From: Haloarcula marina
Lineage (GTDB): Archaea > Halobacteriota > Halobacteria > Halobacteriales > Haloarculaceae
DNA: 64,000 nucleotides
Assembly (NCBI RefSeq): GCF_024218775.1
Contig: NZ_CP100404.1
Coordinates: forward strand, 1,860,001 to 1,924,000
Reading direction: 5' to 3'
Below the pieces are notes generated by a model that saw only the letters and a program-made list of their open reading frames with translations, was not told the DNA's origin and made no database searches. Positions 51,185 through 59,916 of this stretch are shown in pieces. A program made the position numbers and the translations under genes. Numbering within the stretch: position 1 is the stretch's first letter; each line of letters starts with the position of its first letter.

Positions 51185-52366
51185 CTATCTGTCCCGAGTG
51201 ACACTTTCGCCGGGCGTCGTCGTCGCCCCCGTCGAGAGGACGACACCGGCGTTGAGACTCGTGTTGATGGCCGTCCGGACGCCGTCGCCCGCGACGATGC
51301 CGAACTTCCGTCGGCCCGTCGAGACGCGGTCCCCCTTCACGGTCATCTTCACCGGCGCGCCGTCGTGGCGGAGATTCGCGACTTGCGTGCCCGCGCCGAG
51401 GTTCACGTCCGTACTCAGGACGCTGTCGCCGAGGTACGAGACGTGCGGAACGTTCGAGTCGGCCATCACGACGCTGTTCTTCACTTCGACGCCGTGGCCG
51501 ACGTGCGAATCCTCACCGAGCATCGTCGCGCCGCGGACGTACGCGTTCGGACCGACGTGCGCGCCCGACCGGAGGAGCGCCGGGCCTTCGACGACGACGC
51601 CGGGTTCCACGACCGCCCCGTCCTCGACGACGACGGTTCCCCGAAGGTCGGCGTCGCCCCTCACGTCGCCGTCGATGCGCCGGTCCATCTCGGCGAGTTT
51701 CCACTCGTTCGCTTCGAGCAGTTCCCACGGGCGGCCCACGTCCAACCACCGGTCCACCTCGACGGCGGTGACGGTTCGCTCCTCGATGACCCGGGCGACC
51801 ACGTCGGTAATCTCTCGCTCGCCGCGGTCGCTCAACGGGACTTCCAGCCACTCGCTCGCTTCCTCGGGGAAGACGTACGCGCCAGCGTTGGCGAGTTCGG
51901 TCGGCGGGTCCGCGGGTTTCTCGACGATTTCCGTCACGATGTCGCCGTCCGTCGAGAGGACGCCGTAGTTCGACGGGTCGGGGACGCGGTAGGCGGCGAC
52001 GGAGGGCGCGGCGTCAAACAGCGCCGAGAGACTCGACGCGTCGTAGAGGTTATCGCCGTTCAGCACCGCGAAGGGGCCGTCGAGATGCTCGCGCGCCGCG
52101 TCGACGGCGTCGGCCGTCCCGAGTTGCTCCTCCTGCACCGCGAACGACACGGGGACGCCGCGATACTCCTCGCCGAAGTACGCGCGGACGGCGTCGGCCT
52201 CGTACCCGACGACGAAAATCAGTTCGTCGGCCCCTGCGGAGATGGCTGTATCGGCCGTATGGGCGACGAGCGGACGGTCGGCCACCGGGAGCATCGGTTT
52301 CGGCGTGTTCGCCGTGAGCGGTCGCATCCGGGTGCCTTCGCCCGCCGTCAGAAGGACTGCTTGCAT
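51185..52366 (-). CDS. GlmU-like sugar-1-phosphate nucleotidyltransferase/acyltransferase
   Basis: A 393-residue bifunctional-type enzyme. Residues 1-230 form a nucleotidyltransferase: MQAVLLTAGEGTRMRPLTANTPKPMLPVADRPL, then GDNLYDASSL and VVEK-like TEIVEKPADPP. Residues about 240-393 form a left-handed beta helix of hexapeptide repeats (GTVVVEDGAVVEPGVVVEGPALLRSGAHVGPNAYVRG, read in parts), ending GVVLSTGATTTPGESV. It probably makes an activated sugar such as UDP-GlcNAc or dTDP-glucose for glycosylation. ATG 52366 begins the family homology. Confidence 0.9.
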   Translation of the reverse strand: MQAVLLTAGEGTRMRPLTANTPKPMLPVADRPLVAHTADTAISAGADELIFVVGYEADAVRAYFGEEYRGVPVSFAVQEEQLGTADAVDAAREHLDGPFAVLNGDNLYDASSLSALFDAAPSVAAYRVPDPSNYGVLSTDGDIVTEIVEKPADPPTELANAGAYVFPEEASEWLEVPLSDRGEREITDVVARVIEERTVTAVEVDRWLDVGRPWELLEANEWKLAEMDRRIDGDVRGDADLRGTVVVEDGAVVEPGVVVEGPALLRSGAHVGPNAYVRGATMLGEDSHVGHGVEVKNSVVMADSNVPHVSYLGDSVLSTDVNLGAGTQVANLRHDGAPVKMTVKGDRVSTGRRKFGIVAGDGVRTAINTSLNAGVVLSTGATTTPGESVTRDR

Positions 52367-52669
52367 GGCGTATCGGTCTCGCGGCCCGGAAAAATAGTTG
52401 ACGGCGAGACACGTGAGAACACACAGCACGAAATCAGTCCGAGTGCCGACACAGCGCTGGCCAGTAATGTGAGGATACCCGGTTTGTGGGTTCGAACGCC
52501 CACATTTCGGCCGGTTCGTGAACCGAGAAAGCGCCCGACTCCACCGGAGTAAGCCCACCGACAGACGGTAACGGGACGCCGTGAACGGTTGAACGTTCGC
52601 GGTCCTTCTTGGCCCACGCCGTCGAAGCGACGAACGCCCTCACAGCACCGCTGTAGGAGCGTGATACCG
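52367..52669. other. Intergenic region without a convincing gene
   Basis: A 303-base divergent gap between the GlmU-like gene and the Cys-rich secreted protein gene. Open frames here are short and read as antisense or basic peptides. A T-arm-like GTGGGTTCGAACGCCCAC occurs near 52484-52503, without the rest of a tRNA. Confidence 0.55.
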
Positions 52670-53308
52670 ATGACGGATTCGACTGCCGGAGACGAGCGTG
52701 AACTGACGCGACGTGACGTCTTGGCTCGTGGCGTCGGCATCGGCGGCGCACTTGCCGTCGCTGGACCGATATTGAGCGAACGGGCCGCCGCACAGACCGA
52801 CCGCCCCCCTGCACAGAACGAGCAAGCCGCCGTCGGCTACTACAACACGAACCGCTACCCCGGCGGGCCGAAGTCTCAACCCTGGCAGTTCGGCTACTCG
52901 ACCGGACTCACGCCCAGATTCACCTGCGACGACCCGAACCAGGCGATCGACGTGGTCTGTTTCAGCATCCGCTACTGCGACGGCACGCGGGCGACGTGCT
53001 GCGTTCCGGAGAGCTACGTCACGTCGATAGACCGCGAGGCGTGGTACGCGTTCGAGTCGACGACCGAAGCCTGCGGGACGAACCGAAACAGGCTCAGGGT
53101 CCGGTTCGCGCCGACCACCGACTGTCGGGAGACCGAGACGCCGACTGACGACTGGACTCCGACCGACGACGGCACCCCGGACGACAACGGCACTCCCGAC
53201 GATGCCCCGGACCGCACCGGAACGCCGAACGGGACCAACACGCCAAGCGACACCAGAACGCCGAACGGGACTGTGACACCAGACACCGACAGGACTCCCG
53301 ATAACTGA
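52670..53308 (+). CDS. Tat-exported Cys-rich protein with Thr/Pro/Asp repeat tail
   Basis: A 212-residue secreted protein. The twin-arginine signal LTRRDVLARGVGIGGALAVAG ends near AAAQ (about residue 42). The mature part (about 45-150) holds seven cysteines, including FTCDD, VVCFSIRYCDGT and TCC, suggesting disulfides or a metal site. Residues about 155-212 are a low-complexity stalk of TPxD/TPNG units, typical of glycosylated surface regions. No family is recognised. An unusual GTCGGCTACTACAAC (VGYYN) start of the core and a W-rich QPWQFGYSTG segment may aid searches. Confidence 0.7.
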   Translation: MTDSTAGDERELTRRDVLARGVGIGGALAVAGPILSERAAAQTDRPPAQNEQAAVGYYNTNRYPGGPKSQPWQFGYSTGLTPRFTCDDPNQAIDVVCFSIRYCDGTRATCCVPESYVTSIDREAWYAFESTTEACGTNRNRLRVRFAPTTDCRETETPTDDWTPTDDGTPDDNGTPDDAPDRTGTPNGTNTPSDTRTPNGTVTPDTDRTPDN

Positions 53309-53362
53309 CTGCGACACACCCCCGCACAGCAGTCGCTCACGAACTTGCTCGCGACAGAAATG

Positions 53363-53437
<75 letters not shown>

Positions 53438-53460
53438 GCATTCTATCGTCTCGGGTGCAT

Positions 53461-53470
53461 CAATTTAATC
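53461..53470 (-). promoter_or_regulatory. TATA-like box for tRNA-Glu(UUC)
   Basis: On the minus strand the stretch GATTAAATTG lies 24-33 bases upstream of the tRNA 5' end at 53437, as expected for archaeal box A. Confidence 0.55.
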
Positions 53471-53623
53471 CCATCGAAATAGCCCCTCTCTGTGCCGCGG
53501 TGGCACGCGCCCATCAGTCGGCCGACAAACCGACAGCAAGCAGAACTGTCGGCGGGCCGCAATCGGAAAAAATACCGGCCGAGAATCTACTGATTCCGCC
53601 GCGGTAGCGGTGAAACGCCCGGC

Positions 53624-55588
53624 TTACTTCCCTTCGAAGTTCGGTTCCCCATCGCCCATGAACGCCGTGATGCCCTCCATCACGTCCTCCGTTCCGATGA
53701 GGTGGCCGAACGCTTGGGATTCGACTTCGAGTCCGGCGTCCGTGTCGTCGCGGCCAGCGTGCATCGCGCGCTTGGTGTAGCGCTGCGCGACCGGCGGCCC
53801 GGCGGCGAGGTCGGCGGCCAGTTCGAACGCGCGGTCGTCGAGTTCGTCGTTGCCGACGACTTCGTTGACGAAGCCGAAGTCGGCCATCTCCGCGGCGTCG
53901 TAGCGCTCGGCGGTGAAGATTATCTCCTTCGCGCGGCCCTCGCCGACGATGTTGGCGAGGCGGACGGTCCCGCCCCATCCGGGCAGGAGGCCGAGGTTAT
54001 GTTCCGGTTGGCCGAGTTCGGAGCGCTCGGAGGCGACGCGGAGGTCGGCACAGGTCGCCAGTTCCATCCCGCCGCCGAGGGCGTAGCCGTCGATACCGGC
54101 GACGACCGGCATCGGGCACTCCTCGAGTTTGCCGAAGGTCTCTTGGCCGTTCTTCGAGAGTTCGACGGCTTCCAGTGGCGTCGCGTTCGAGGCCATCGAC
54201 TGCACGTCGGCCCCGGCCGAGAACGCCTTGTCACCGGCCCCGGTCAGGAGAATCGAGCGCACCTCGTCGTCCTCGCTGAGCAGGTCTATCGCCTCGCCCA
54301 GTTCCGCGAGCAGGTCCGGGCTGACGGTGTTCATCCGGTGGGGGCGGTCGAGTTCGATGTGACCGACCATCTCGCCGGGGTACGAGACGGTGATGTTCTC
54401 GAACTCGGCGGCGTCCTCGTCGTCGCTACCGTAGAAGCCGCCCGATTCGGCGGCCTCGCGGAGGCCGTCGGCGACTTCGTAGCGTTCCTCGCCGGTCTCG
54501 TCGTGGACTGCTTCGAGCGTCTCGACGAGCGTTTCGAGGCCCGCCTTGTCGGCCAGTTTCGCGGGGCCTTCGGGGAACCCGCCGCCGAGCATCACGGCCT
54601 CGTCGATGTCGGCCACGGGGGCCACGTCGTTCTCGACGAGTTTGCCGACTTCGTTCGCCATCACGGCGAGCAGGCGGTGTTCCACGTCCTCGCGGCCCGC
54701 GTCGGTCGGGATGTCCGCGCCGCCGTTCTCGTAGTCGTAGAAGCCTTTGCCGGTCTTCTTCCCGAGTTCCTCGGCCTCGACTTTCTGTTCGAGGAGCGGA
54801 CACGGGGCGTAGGGTTCGCCGAGGACTTCGTGCATGTACTCCAAGACGTGGAGGCCAACGTCGTTCCCGACCTGGTCGGAGAGTTCGAACGACCCCATCG
54901 GAAGGCCCATGTCGAACTTCGTCGTCGAGTCGACTTCGGCGATGGAGGCCACGTCGTCGTGGACTATCCAGCACGCCTCGTTCATCAGGGGGACGAGGAT
55001 GCGGTTGACGATGAATCCCGGCGAGTCTTTGCGGACGCGGACGGGCGATTTCCCGAAGTCCTCGGCGAGTTGCTCGATGGTGTCGAGCGTCTCGTCACTC
55101 GTGTGCGCGCCCGTGATGACTTCGACGAGTTGCATCCGCACCGGCGGGTTGAAGAAGTGCATGCCGCAGAACTGCTCGGGCCGCTCTGTCACCTCGGAGA
55201 GTTCCGTGATGGAGAGGCTGGAGGTGTTCGTCGCGAAGATGGCCTCGTCCGGGGCGTGTTCCTCAACGTCGGTGTAGACGTCCTTCTTTATCTCCATCTT
55301 CTCGGGGACCGCCTCGATGACCACGTCGACGTCGCCGACGGCTTCGGCCACGTCCACGAGCGGGGTCACGCGGTCGAGCGCGGCGTCGGCCTCATCCTGC
55401 GTGAGTTGGTCCTTCTCGGCCAGTTTGTTCAGCGACCACTCGATGTTGTCGTACCCGCTCTGGACGAACTCGTCTTTGATGTCGCGCATCCGAACCTCGT
55501 AGCCCGCGAGGGCGGCCACTTCGGCGATACCGTGGCCCATGTTGCCCGCGCCGAGCACTGCAACCGTCTCGATGTCCTCGAAATCCAT
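53624..55588 (-). CDS. 3-Hydroxyacyl-CoA dehydrogenase/enoyl-CoA hydratase fusion
   Basis: A 654-residue beta-oxidation enzyme. Residues about 1-290 are the NAD-dependent dehydrogenase (VAVLGAGNMGHGIAEVAALAG, ATNTSSLSITELS, GMHFFNPPVRMQLVEVI), with C-terminal helical domains to about 395. Residues about 400-654 are the crotonase (FSAGADVQSMAS, IDGYALGGGMELATCADLRVA, PEHNLGLLPGWGGTVRL). The order dehydrogenase-then-hydratase is opposite to bacterial FadB. It interconverts enoyl-, hydroxyacyl- and ketoacyl-CoA. Start ATG 55588. Confidence 0.93.
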   Translation of the reverse strand: MDFEDIETVAVLGAGNMGHGIAEVAALAGYEVRMRDIKDEFVQSGYDNIEWSLNKLAEKDQLTQDEADAALDRVTPLVDVAEAVGDVDVVIEAVPEKMEIKKDVYTDVEEHAPDEAIFATNTSSLSITELSEVTERPEQFCGMHFFNPPVRMQLVEVITGAHTSDETLDTIEQLAEDFGKSPVRVRKDSPGFIVNRILVPLMNEACWIVHDDVASIAEVDSTTKFDMGLPMGSFELSDQVGNDVGLHVLEYMHEVLGEPYAPCPLLEQKVEAEELGKKTGKGFYDYENGGADIPTDAGREDVEHRLLAVMANEVGKLVENDVAPVADIDEAVMLGGGFPEGPAKLADKAGLETLVETLEAVHDETGEERYEVADGLREAAESGGFYGSDDEDAAEFENITVSYPGEMVGHIELDRPHRMNTVSPDLLAELGEAIDLLSEDDEVRSILLTGAGDKAFSAGADVQSMASNATPLEAVELSKNGQETFGKLEECPMPVVAGIDGYALGGGMELATCADLRVASERSELGQPEHNLGLLPGWGGTVRLANIVGEGRAKEIIFTAERYDAAEMADFGFVNEVVGNDELDDRAFELAADLAAGPPVAQRYTKRAMHAGRDDTDAGLEVESQAFGHLIGTEDVMEGITAFMGDGEPNFEGK

Positions 55589-55860
55589 GACATATATCCC
55601 CACTGTCGGCCCACGTTTCAACGTTTCTCTCGTCACAAAACCACGACAGAGTTTACATTCGATAATATACATTAATGCCGGGACACCGACGCGACCCGAC
55701 GGGGCCACCGACGCGAGGGCGAAACTCGCCCGTAGACGGGGTTTCGACCGGGTCAAAGCTCGGCTTATCGGCGGCGAAGTCGCTCGGTAATCGAGACACT
55801 GCGGGCTTTCCCGCTGTACGGCCGTCCTAACTAAGCGCCGGTCGAGTGTGGGTTCCGACG

Positions 55861-56301
55861 ATGGCGAGACAATCACCGTTAGACAACATGGAGTCGTGGC
55901 TCGAACAGATGAGTCGGCAGTTCGAGGAGGCCGCCGAGCGGTGGGGCGGCGGGTTCGAGACGTGGGCACCGGACGGGCAACTGCCGCAGGTCGACCTCGT
56001 CGACGCGGAGACGGAGTTCGTCGTCACCGCCGACCTGCCCGGTTTCGACAAGGACGAACTGGAAGTGCTCATCACGGACCAGACACTCATAATCGAGGGC
56101 GAACACAGCCACGAGACAGACGAAGAATCGGAGAACTACATCCACAGGGAACGCTCGCAACGCTCGGTATCGCGGCGGCTTCGCCTCCCGGAACCGGTCG
56201 ACGAGGACGACGTTTCGGCGTCGATGGACAAGGGGGTCCTTACCGTCCGCATCGCGAAGGCGGAACCGACGACCGACGGCCACCGCATCGACATCGAGTG
56301 A
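55861..56301 (+). CDS. Hsp20/alpha-crystallin family small heat-shock protein
   Basis: A 146-residue chaperone. The alpha-crystallin domain (about 42-135) begins PQVDLVDAETEFVVTADLPGFDKDELEV and ends with ASMDKGVLTVRIAK, whose GVLTVRI matches the conserved A-x-x-x-(N/K)GVL motif. It binds unfolding proteins and forms oligomers. A GCGGG-CTTT-CCCGC hairpin lies about 45-60 bases upstream. The 272-base gap before it also holds the AT-rich promoter of the dehydrogenase/hydratase fusion (about 55650-55680). Confidence 0.92.
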   Translation: MARQSPLDNMESWLEQMSRQFEEAAERWGGGFETWAPDGQLPQVDLVDAETEFVVTADLPGFDKDELEVLITDQTLIIEGEHSHETDEESENYIHRERSQRSVSRRLRLPEPVDEDDVSASMDKGVLTVRIAKAEPTTDGHRIDIE

Positions 56302-56515
56302 GGCCGTTCGGGGAATCGGCGGCGCCCTACGAACTACCACCTGTTTTATGCCCGTTCGTCCGGGAGTCTCTGCTATGCGCCACAGGAGCACTCGTGACTA
56401 CTGGGCCGCACGGACCGGACAGCGACTCGTCGCCGCGTCCGGTCGCTGTTGTTGAGTGTGCCGCTCTTTTTCGGCCGAGAGGCATCGGTAACCGACCCCC
56501 CGACAAGATAGCACG

Positions 56516-57079
56516 ATGTTCGACACACTCAGCGACGACGTTCGTACCGCACTCGCCAAAGACCCCGCCGCGACCAGCGGCCTCGAAGTGGCCCTCACGT
56601 ACCCCGGCCTCCACGCCGTCTGGCTGTATCGCCTCGCCAGCGCGCTGTTAGCGCGGGACCACACCCTCACCGCCCGTCTGCTCTCGCATCTGGCGCGCCT
56701 GCTCACCGGCGTCGAGATTCACCCCGGTGCTGACGTGGGCGAGCGACTGTTCATCGACCACGGGATGGGAACCGTCATCGGCGAGACGGCCGATATCGGC
56801 GACGACGTGCTACTGTACCACGGCGTGACGCTCGGCGGTGCATCGATGCGACGCGAGAAACGCCACCCCACGCTCGAAGACGGGGTGACGGTCGGCGCGA
56901 ACGCGACGCTCGTCGGTCCGATAACCGTCGGCGAGAACGCCACGGTCGGGGCCGGTGCGGTGGTGGTCGACGACGTGCCGCCGGAGAGCACTGTCGTCGG
57001 CAACCCCGCCCGGCCCATCGGTGAGGAGGCCAGCGACGAGGCCGCCGCCACCGAGGACCCCCCGGCGGTCGAGGACTGA
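56516..57079 (+). CDS. cysE: Serine O-acetyltransferase
   Basis: A 187-residue hexapeptide-repeat enzyme making O-acetylserine for cysteine synthesis. Family motifs: [64 protein letters not shown] (quoted as one family segment in part) and [21 protein letters not shown]. The short form without the long N-terminal helical domain is typical of archaea and some bacteria. It is followed 45 bases later by the DNA glycosylase gene. Confidence 0.93.
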   Translation: MFDTLSDDVRTALAKDPAATSGLEVALTYPGLHAVWLYRLASALLARDHTLTARLLSHLARLLTGVEIHPGADVGERLFIDHGMGTVIGETADIGDDVLLYHGVTLGGASMRREKRHPTLEDGVTVGANATLVGPITVGENATVGAGAVVVDDVPPESTVVGNPARPIGEEASDEAAATEDPPAVED

Positions 57080-57124
57080 CGACAGACAGACTCTTTCTCC
57101 CGGGACCGCTACGGTACCACGACG

Positions 57125-57733
57125 ATGGACTCCGCATTCGAGACGCTTCGCGAGGACCCGGACATCGGGCCGCTGGTCGACCGGCACGGCGAACTCACGC
57201 TGGACCCCGCCGAGGACTTGTTCGAGCGGTTGGTGGTCTCCATCCTCCGTCAGCAGGTGTCGATGGCGTCGGCCGCCGCGACTCGCGAGCGCCTGTTCGA
57301 CGCCGTCGAAGTGACGCCCGCGGGCGTCCTCGCGGCGGACGACGAGGTGCTCAGGGACGCCGGACTCTCGCGTCAGAAGACCCGCTACGTCAACGCGGTG
57401 GCGACGGCTTTCGACGAGCACGGGTACAGCATCGACTACTTCGAGGGGATGGACGACGACGCCGTGCGAAACGACCTGACCGACATCACCGGCGTCGGCG
57501 ACTGGACCGCCGATATGCAACTGATGTTCTCGCTCGGCCGCGAGGACGTGTTCCCGGTCGGTGACCTCGGCATCCGCAAGGGATTCACTACCCTCATCGG
57601 CGAGGGCTACAACCGCGCGGAGATGGTGGAATACGCAGAACGGTGGCGACCGTATCGGAGTTACGCGAGCCTCTACCTCTGGCGAGTCGAGGAGGACGTC
57701 GCCGAGAGCGTCGATGAAGTCGCCGACGAGTAG
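57125..57733 (+). CDS. DNA-3-methyladenine glycosylase, AlkA/HhH-GPD family
   Basis: A 202-residue base-excision repair enzyme. The helix-hairpin-helix ITGVGDWTAD spans about 121-130, and the catalytic Asp147 is in FPVGDLGIRKG. LVVSILRQQVSMASAAATRERL matches the start of the domain. The fold removes alkylated bases from DNA. The N-terminal AlkA domain of E. coli is absent, as is usual for archaeal and yeast Mag-like forms. The gene ends one base before the opposite-strand RimK fusion. Confidence 0.9.
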   Translation: MDSAFETLREDPDIGPLVDRHGELTLDPAEDLFERLVVSILRQQVSMASAAATRERLFDAVEVTPAGVLAADDEVLRDAGLSRQKTRYVNAVATAFDEHGYSIDYFEGMDDDAVRNDLTDITGVGDWTADMQLMFSLGREDVFPVGDLGIRKGFTTLIGEGYNRAEMVEYAERWRPYRSYASLYLWRVEEDVAESVDEVADE

Positions 57734-59086
57734 CTATTCTTCGGCCTGCTCTTCCTCTTCTGCGTCCGTGTCGTACTCGTCGTCGATGCGGCGGTTCACG
57801 TCGACCTGATAGTGTTTGAGGATGTCCCGACCGAGCAAGAGCGGGTAGTCCATGTGCGAGCGGTCTTCGACGCTCGCGGTGACGGTGTGTTGCGTCCCAC
57901 CGATACCGACGACGAGGTCCACGACCGGGCGCGAGCGGCCCGATTTCACGCTCCCTGACTTTATCTTCACGATGTCCAGAATCGGGCCGGTTCCGATTTC
58001 GGCCGCGAGTTCCGCGTCGATGCTGGTTCGGGTGGCCCCGGTGTCTGACTTCCCCAGGACCGTCTTGTGCCCGCGCGTCCCCGAGACGACGACTTCCTCG
58101 ATGTAGCCGATGGTGACGTTCTCCGGCGGGACGGTCGTCGATTTCCGCGGCGTCGCGGTGGGTCGCGAGTCGTCGAGACGGTCCGAGAGGCGTTCGACTT
58201 CGGCGTCGTCGACGCTCCCGCCCGCGCGTTCGACGGCCAGTTGGACGATGTAGGGCGCGGGGCTGATACCGCTGGCTTTGAACAGGCCCCGGAACCCGGC
58301 GGTCGGGTTGACTTCGAGAACGTAGTAGCCGTCCTCGCCCTGCACGATGTCGACGCCGGCGTAGTCGAGGCCGACAGCGTCAGCGGAATCGAGGGCCATC
58401 TGTCGGACCTGGTCGGGCAGGCGGCCGGTCATGTCTTCGACTTCCCCGCCGAGAGCGACGTTGGTCCGCCACTCGCCTTCGGGGGCGTAGCGGTTCATCG
58501 CCGCGACGACTTGGTCGCCGACGACGTACACCCGCAGGTCGTGGTGTCGCTGGTCGTCGTGTTCGAGGAACTCTTGGAGGAAGGCGTGACGCTCGCCGAC
58601 CTGGGCGTTCACCGGGTCGTTCAGGTCGACCATCCACGTCCCGCCGCCGTGTGTCCCGATAGCCGTCTTGTAGACCGCTCGCTCGCCGAAGCGTTCACGC
58701 TCCTTGTTGAGGCGCTGGTTCGACAGCGCCAGCACGGCGTCGGGAATCGGTACGCCAGCGTTCGCCAGCGCCGCCGCCGTGGCGAATTTATGCAGCGCGG
58801 TCATCGCCGCGGTCGGTTCGTTCAGCATCGGGGCGACGCGGTTGAGGGTCAGCGCGAGGCCCGCGCCTTCCATCGGTTCCTCGTCGCTGGAGAGCAGCAG
58901 ACGGTTCGCGATAACGTCGACGTCGGGGTCGAGGGTAACTTTGCCGTCCTCGGTCATAACGGCGGTGTTCTCCTCGCGGAGCCACGCCGTGTCGTAGCCA
59001 AGTTCCTCCGCGGCGTTCAGAATCGCCTTCGATTCCTTGCTGGAGTGGAGGCTCAACACGCCGACGGTGATGTCTTCGTCGCTCAT
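57734..59086 (-). CDS. RimK-type ATP-grasp ligase fused to a retropepsin-like domain
   Basis: A 450-residue two-domain protein. Residues about 1-290 form a RimK-like ATP-grasp ligase (YKTAIGTHGGGTWMV, YAGVDIVQGEDGYYVLEVNPTAGFRGLFKASG), which joins glutamate or other amino acids to a peptide or protein. Residues about 310-440 form a RimB/retropepsin-like domain ('ATP-dependent zinc protease' group) with Asp348-Thr-Gly in GKSDTGATRTSID and LLLGRDILKHYQVDV. The tail is Glu/Asp-rich. Substrate unknown; genes for an AstE-like deacylase and CDGSH protein follow, so a shared peptide-modification pathway is possible. Confidence 0.85.
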   Translation of the reverse strand: MSDEDITVGVLSLHSSKESKAILNAAEELGYDTAWLREENTAVMTEDGKVTLDPDVDVIANRLLLSSDEEPMEGAGLALTLNRVAPMLNEPTAAMTALHKFATAAALANAGVPIPDAVLALSNQRLNKERERFGERAVYKTAIGTHGGGTWMVDLNDPVNAQVGERHAFLQEFLEHDDQRHHDLRVYVVGDQVVAAMNRYAPEGEWRTNVALGGEVEDMTGRLPDQVRQMALDSADAVGLDYAGVDIVQGEDGYYVLEVNPTAGFRGLFKASGISPAPYIVQLAVERAGGSVDDAEVERLSDRLDDSRPTATPRKSTTVPPENVTIGYIEEVVVSGTRGHKTVLGKSDTGATRTSIDAELAAEIGTGPILDIVKIKSGSVKSGRSRPVVDLVVGIGGTQHTVTASVEDRSHMDYPLLLGRDILKHYQVDVNRRIDDEYDTDAEEEEQAEE

Positions 59087-59166
59087 ACCTGGGATTCACG
59101 TGGCGACAGGAAAACCCTGATGGGTCGATTGTCCGTGAGTGAGAGAGTGACTGTGATAGGCCCGCT

Positions 59167-59835
59167 TCACTCGGAGTCGAATCCGATTTCGGCGTGCGTG
59201 CCGTCACAGAAGGGTTTGTTCGCCGAACCGCCACAGCGACAAAGCCATGCCTCGGTTCTCGACTCCCGGCCGCTCCCCGAGACGAGGTCGAAGGGTCCGT
59301 CCAAGCGGAAGGGGCCGTCTTCCGTCGCGGTGATGGTGAGTTCGTCGGCTTGGGTCCCGGCGGCCGCCGTCGCTGCGTCGTCATCGGCGCTCACGTCGTC
59401 CGGCCGCCACTCCACCCCGACGGCGTCGAAGACGCGGGCGTGACTGTTGTCACAGAGCGGTTTGTTCATCGAGTGGCCGCACCGACACAGCGCAAGCCGT
59501 GTATCTTCGAGCAGCGTCTCGCCCTCTTCGTCGGTCACCGTCGCGTCGCCCCGGACGTACACGGGACCCTGCGCCGTCGCGGTGACGGTGTTCCGGTCGG
59601 GAACTGGCTCTGGTGTCCCGTCCGCGCGTTCGTAGTGGAGCGCCCCAGTGGGACAGCGCTCGACCACGTCGGCCACGGCGTCGGGCGACGCCTCGTTGGG
59701 GTCGACCCACGGACGTTTCGAGGTGTCGAAGACGGCGGGCAGGCCCTCAACGCACTCCCTGACGTGGATACAGCGGTTCGAGTCGAACGTCACGTCGACG
59801 TCCTCGCCGTCGTAGTGGTGGATGTCCTCCTCCAT
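59167..59835 (-). CDS. Double CDGSH iron-sulfur protein with N-terminal Fe-S-like domain
   Basis: A 222-residue protein of three modules. Residues about 10-70 contain CIHVREC and RCPTGAL, the divergent 4Fe-4S 'mono-cluster' (Fer4_19) domain. Two CDGSH sites follow: CRCGHSMNKPLCDNSH (about 117-132) and CRCGGSANKPFCDGTH (about 199-214), each with three Cys and one His for a 2Fe-2S cluster. Electron-transfer or redox sensing is likely; partners are unknown. It is divergent from the AstE-like gene. Confidence 0.88.
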   Translation of the reverse strand: MEEDIHHYDGEDVDVTFDSNRCIHVRECVEGLPAVFDTSKRPWVDPNEASPDAVADVVERCPTGALHYERADGTPEPVPDRNTVTATAQGPVYVRGDATVTDEEGETLLEDTRLALCRCGHSMNKPLCDNSHARVFDAVGVEWRPDDVSADDDAATAAAGTQADELTITATEDGPFRLDGPFDLVSGSGRESRTEAWLCRCGGSANKPFCDGTHAEIGFDSE

Positions 59836-59916
59836 GAGGTGGTGTCACGCGGTAACAACTTACGTGTTTGTACCGCCGCCAGACACCCTTTTACGAGCGG
59901 TCCCGCTTATCAGGGT

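Noticed and set aside
52484-52505. T-arm-like stem with TTCGAAC loop, a possible tRNA
   Set aside because: There is an extra base in the loop, and no acceptor, D or anticodon stems pair in the flanking bases.
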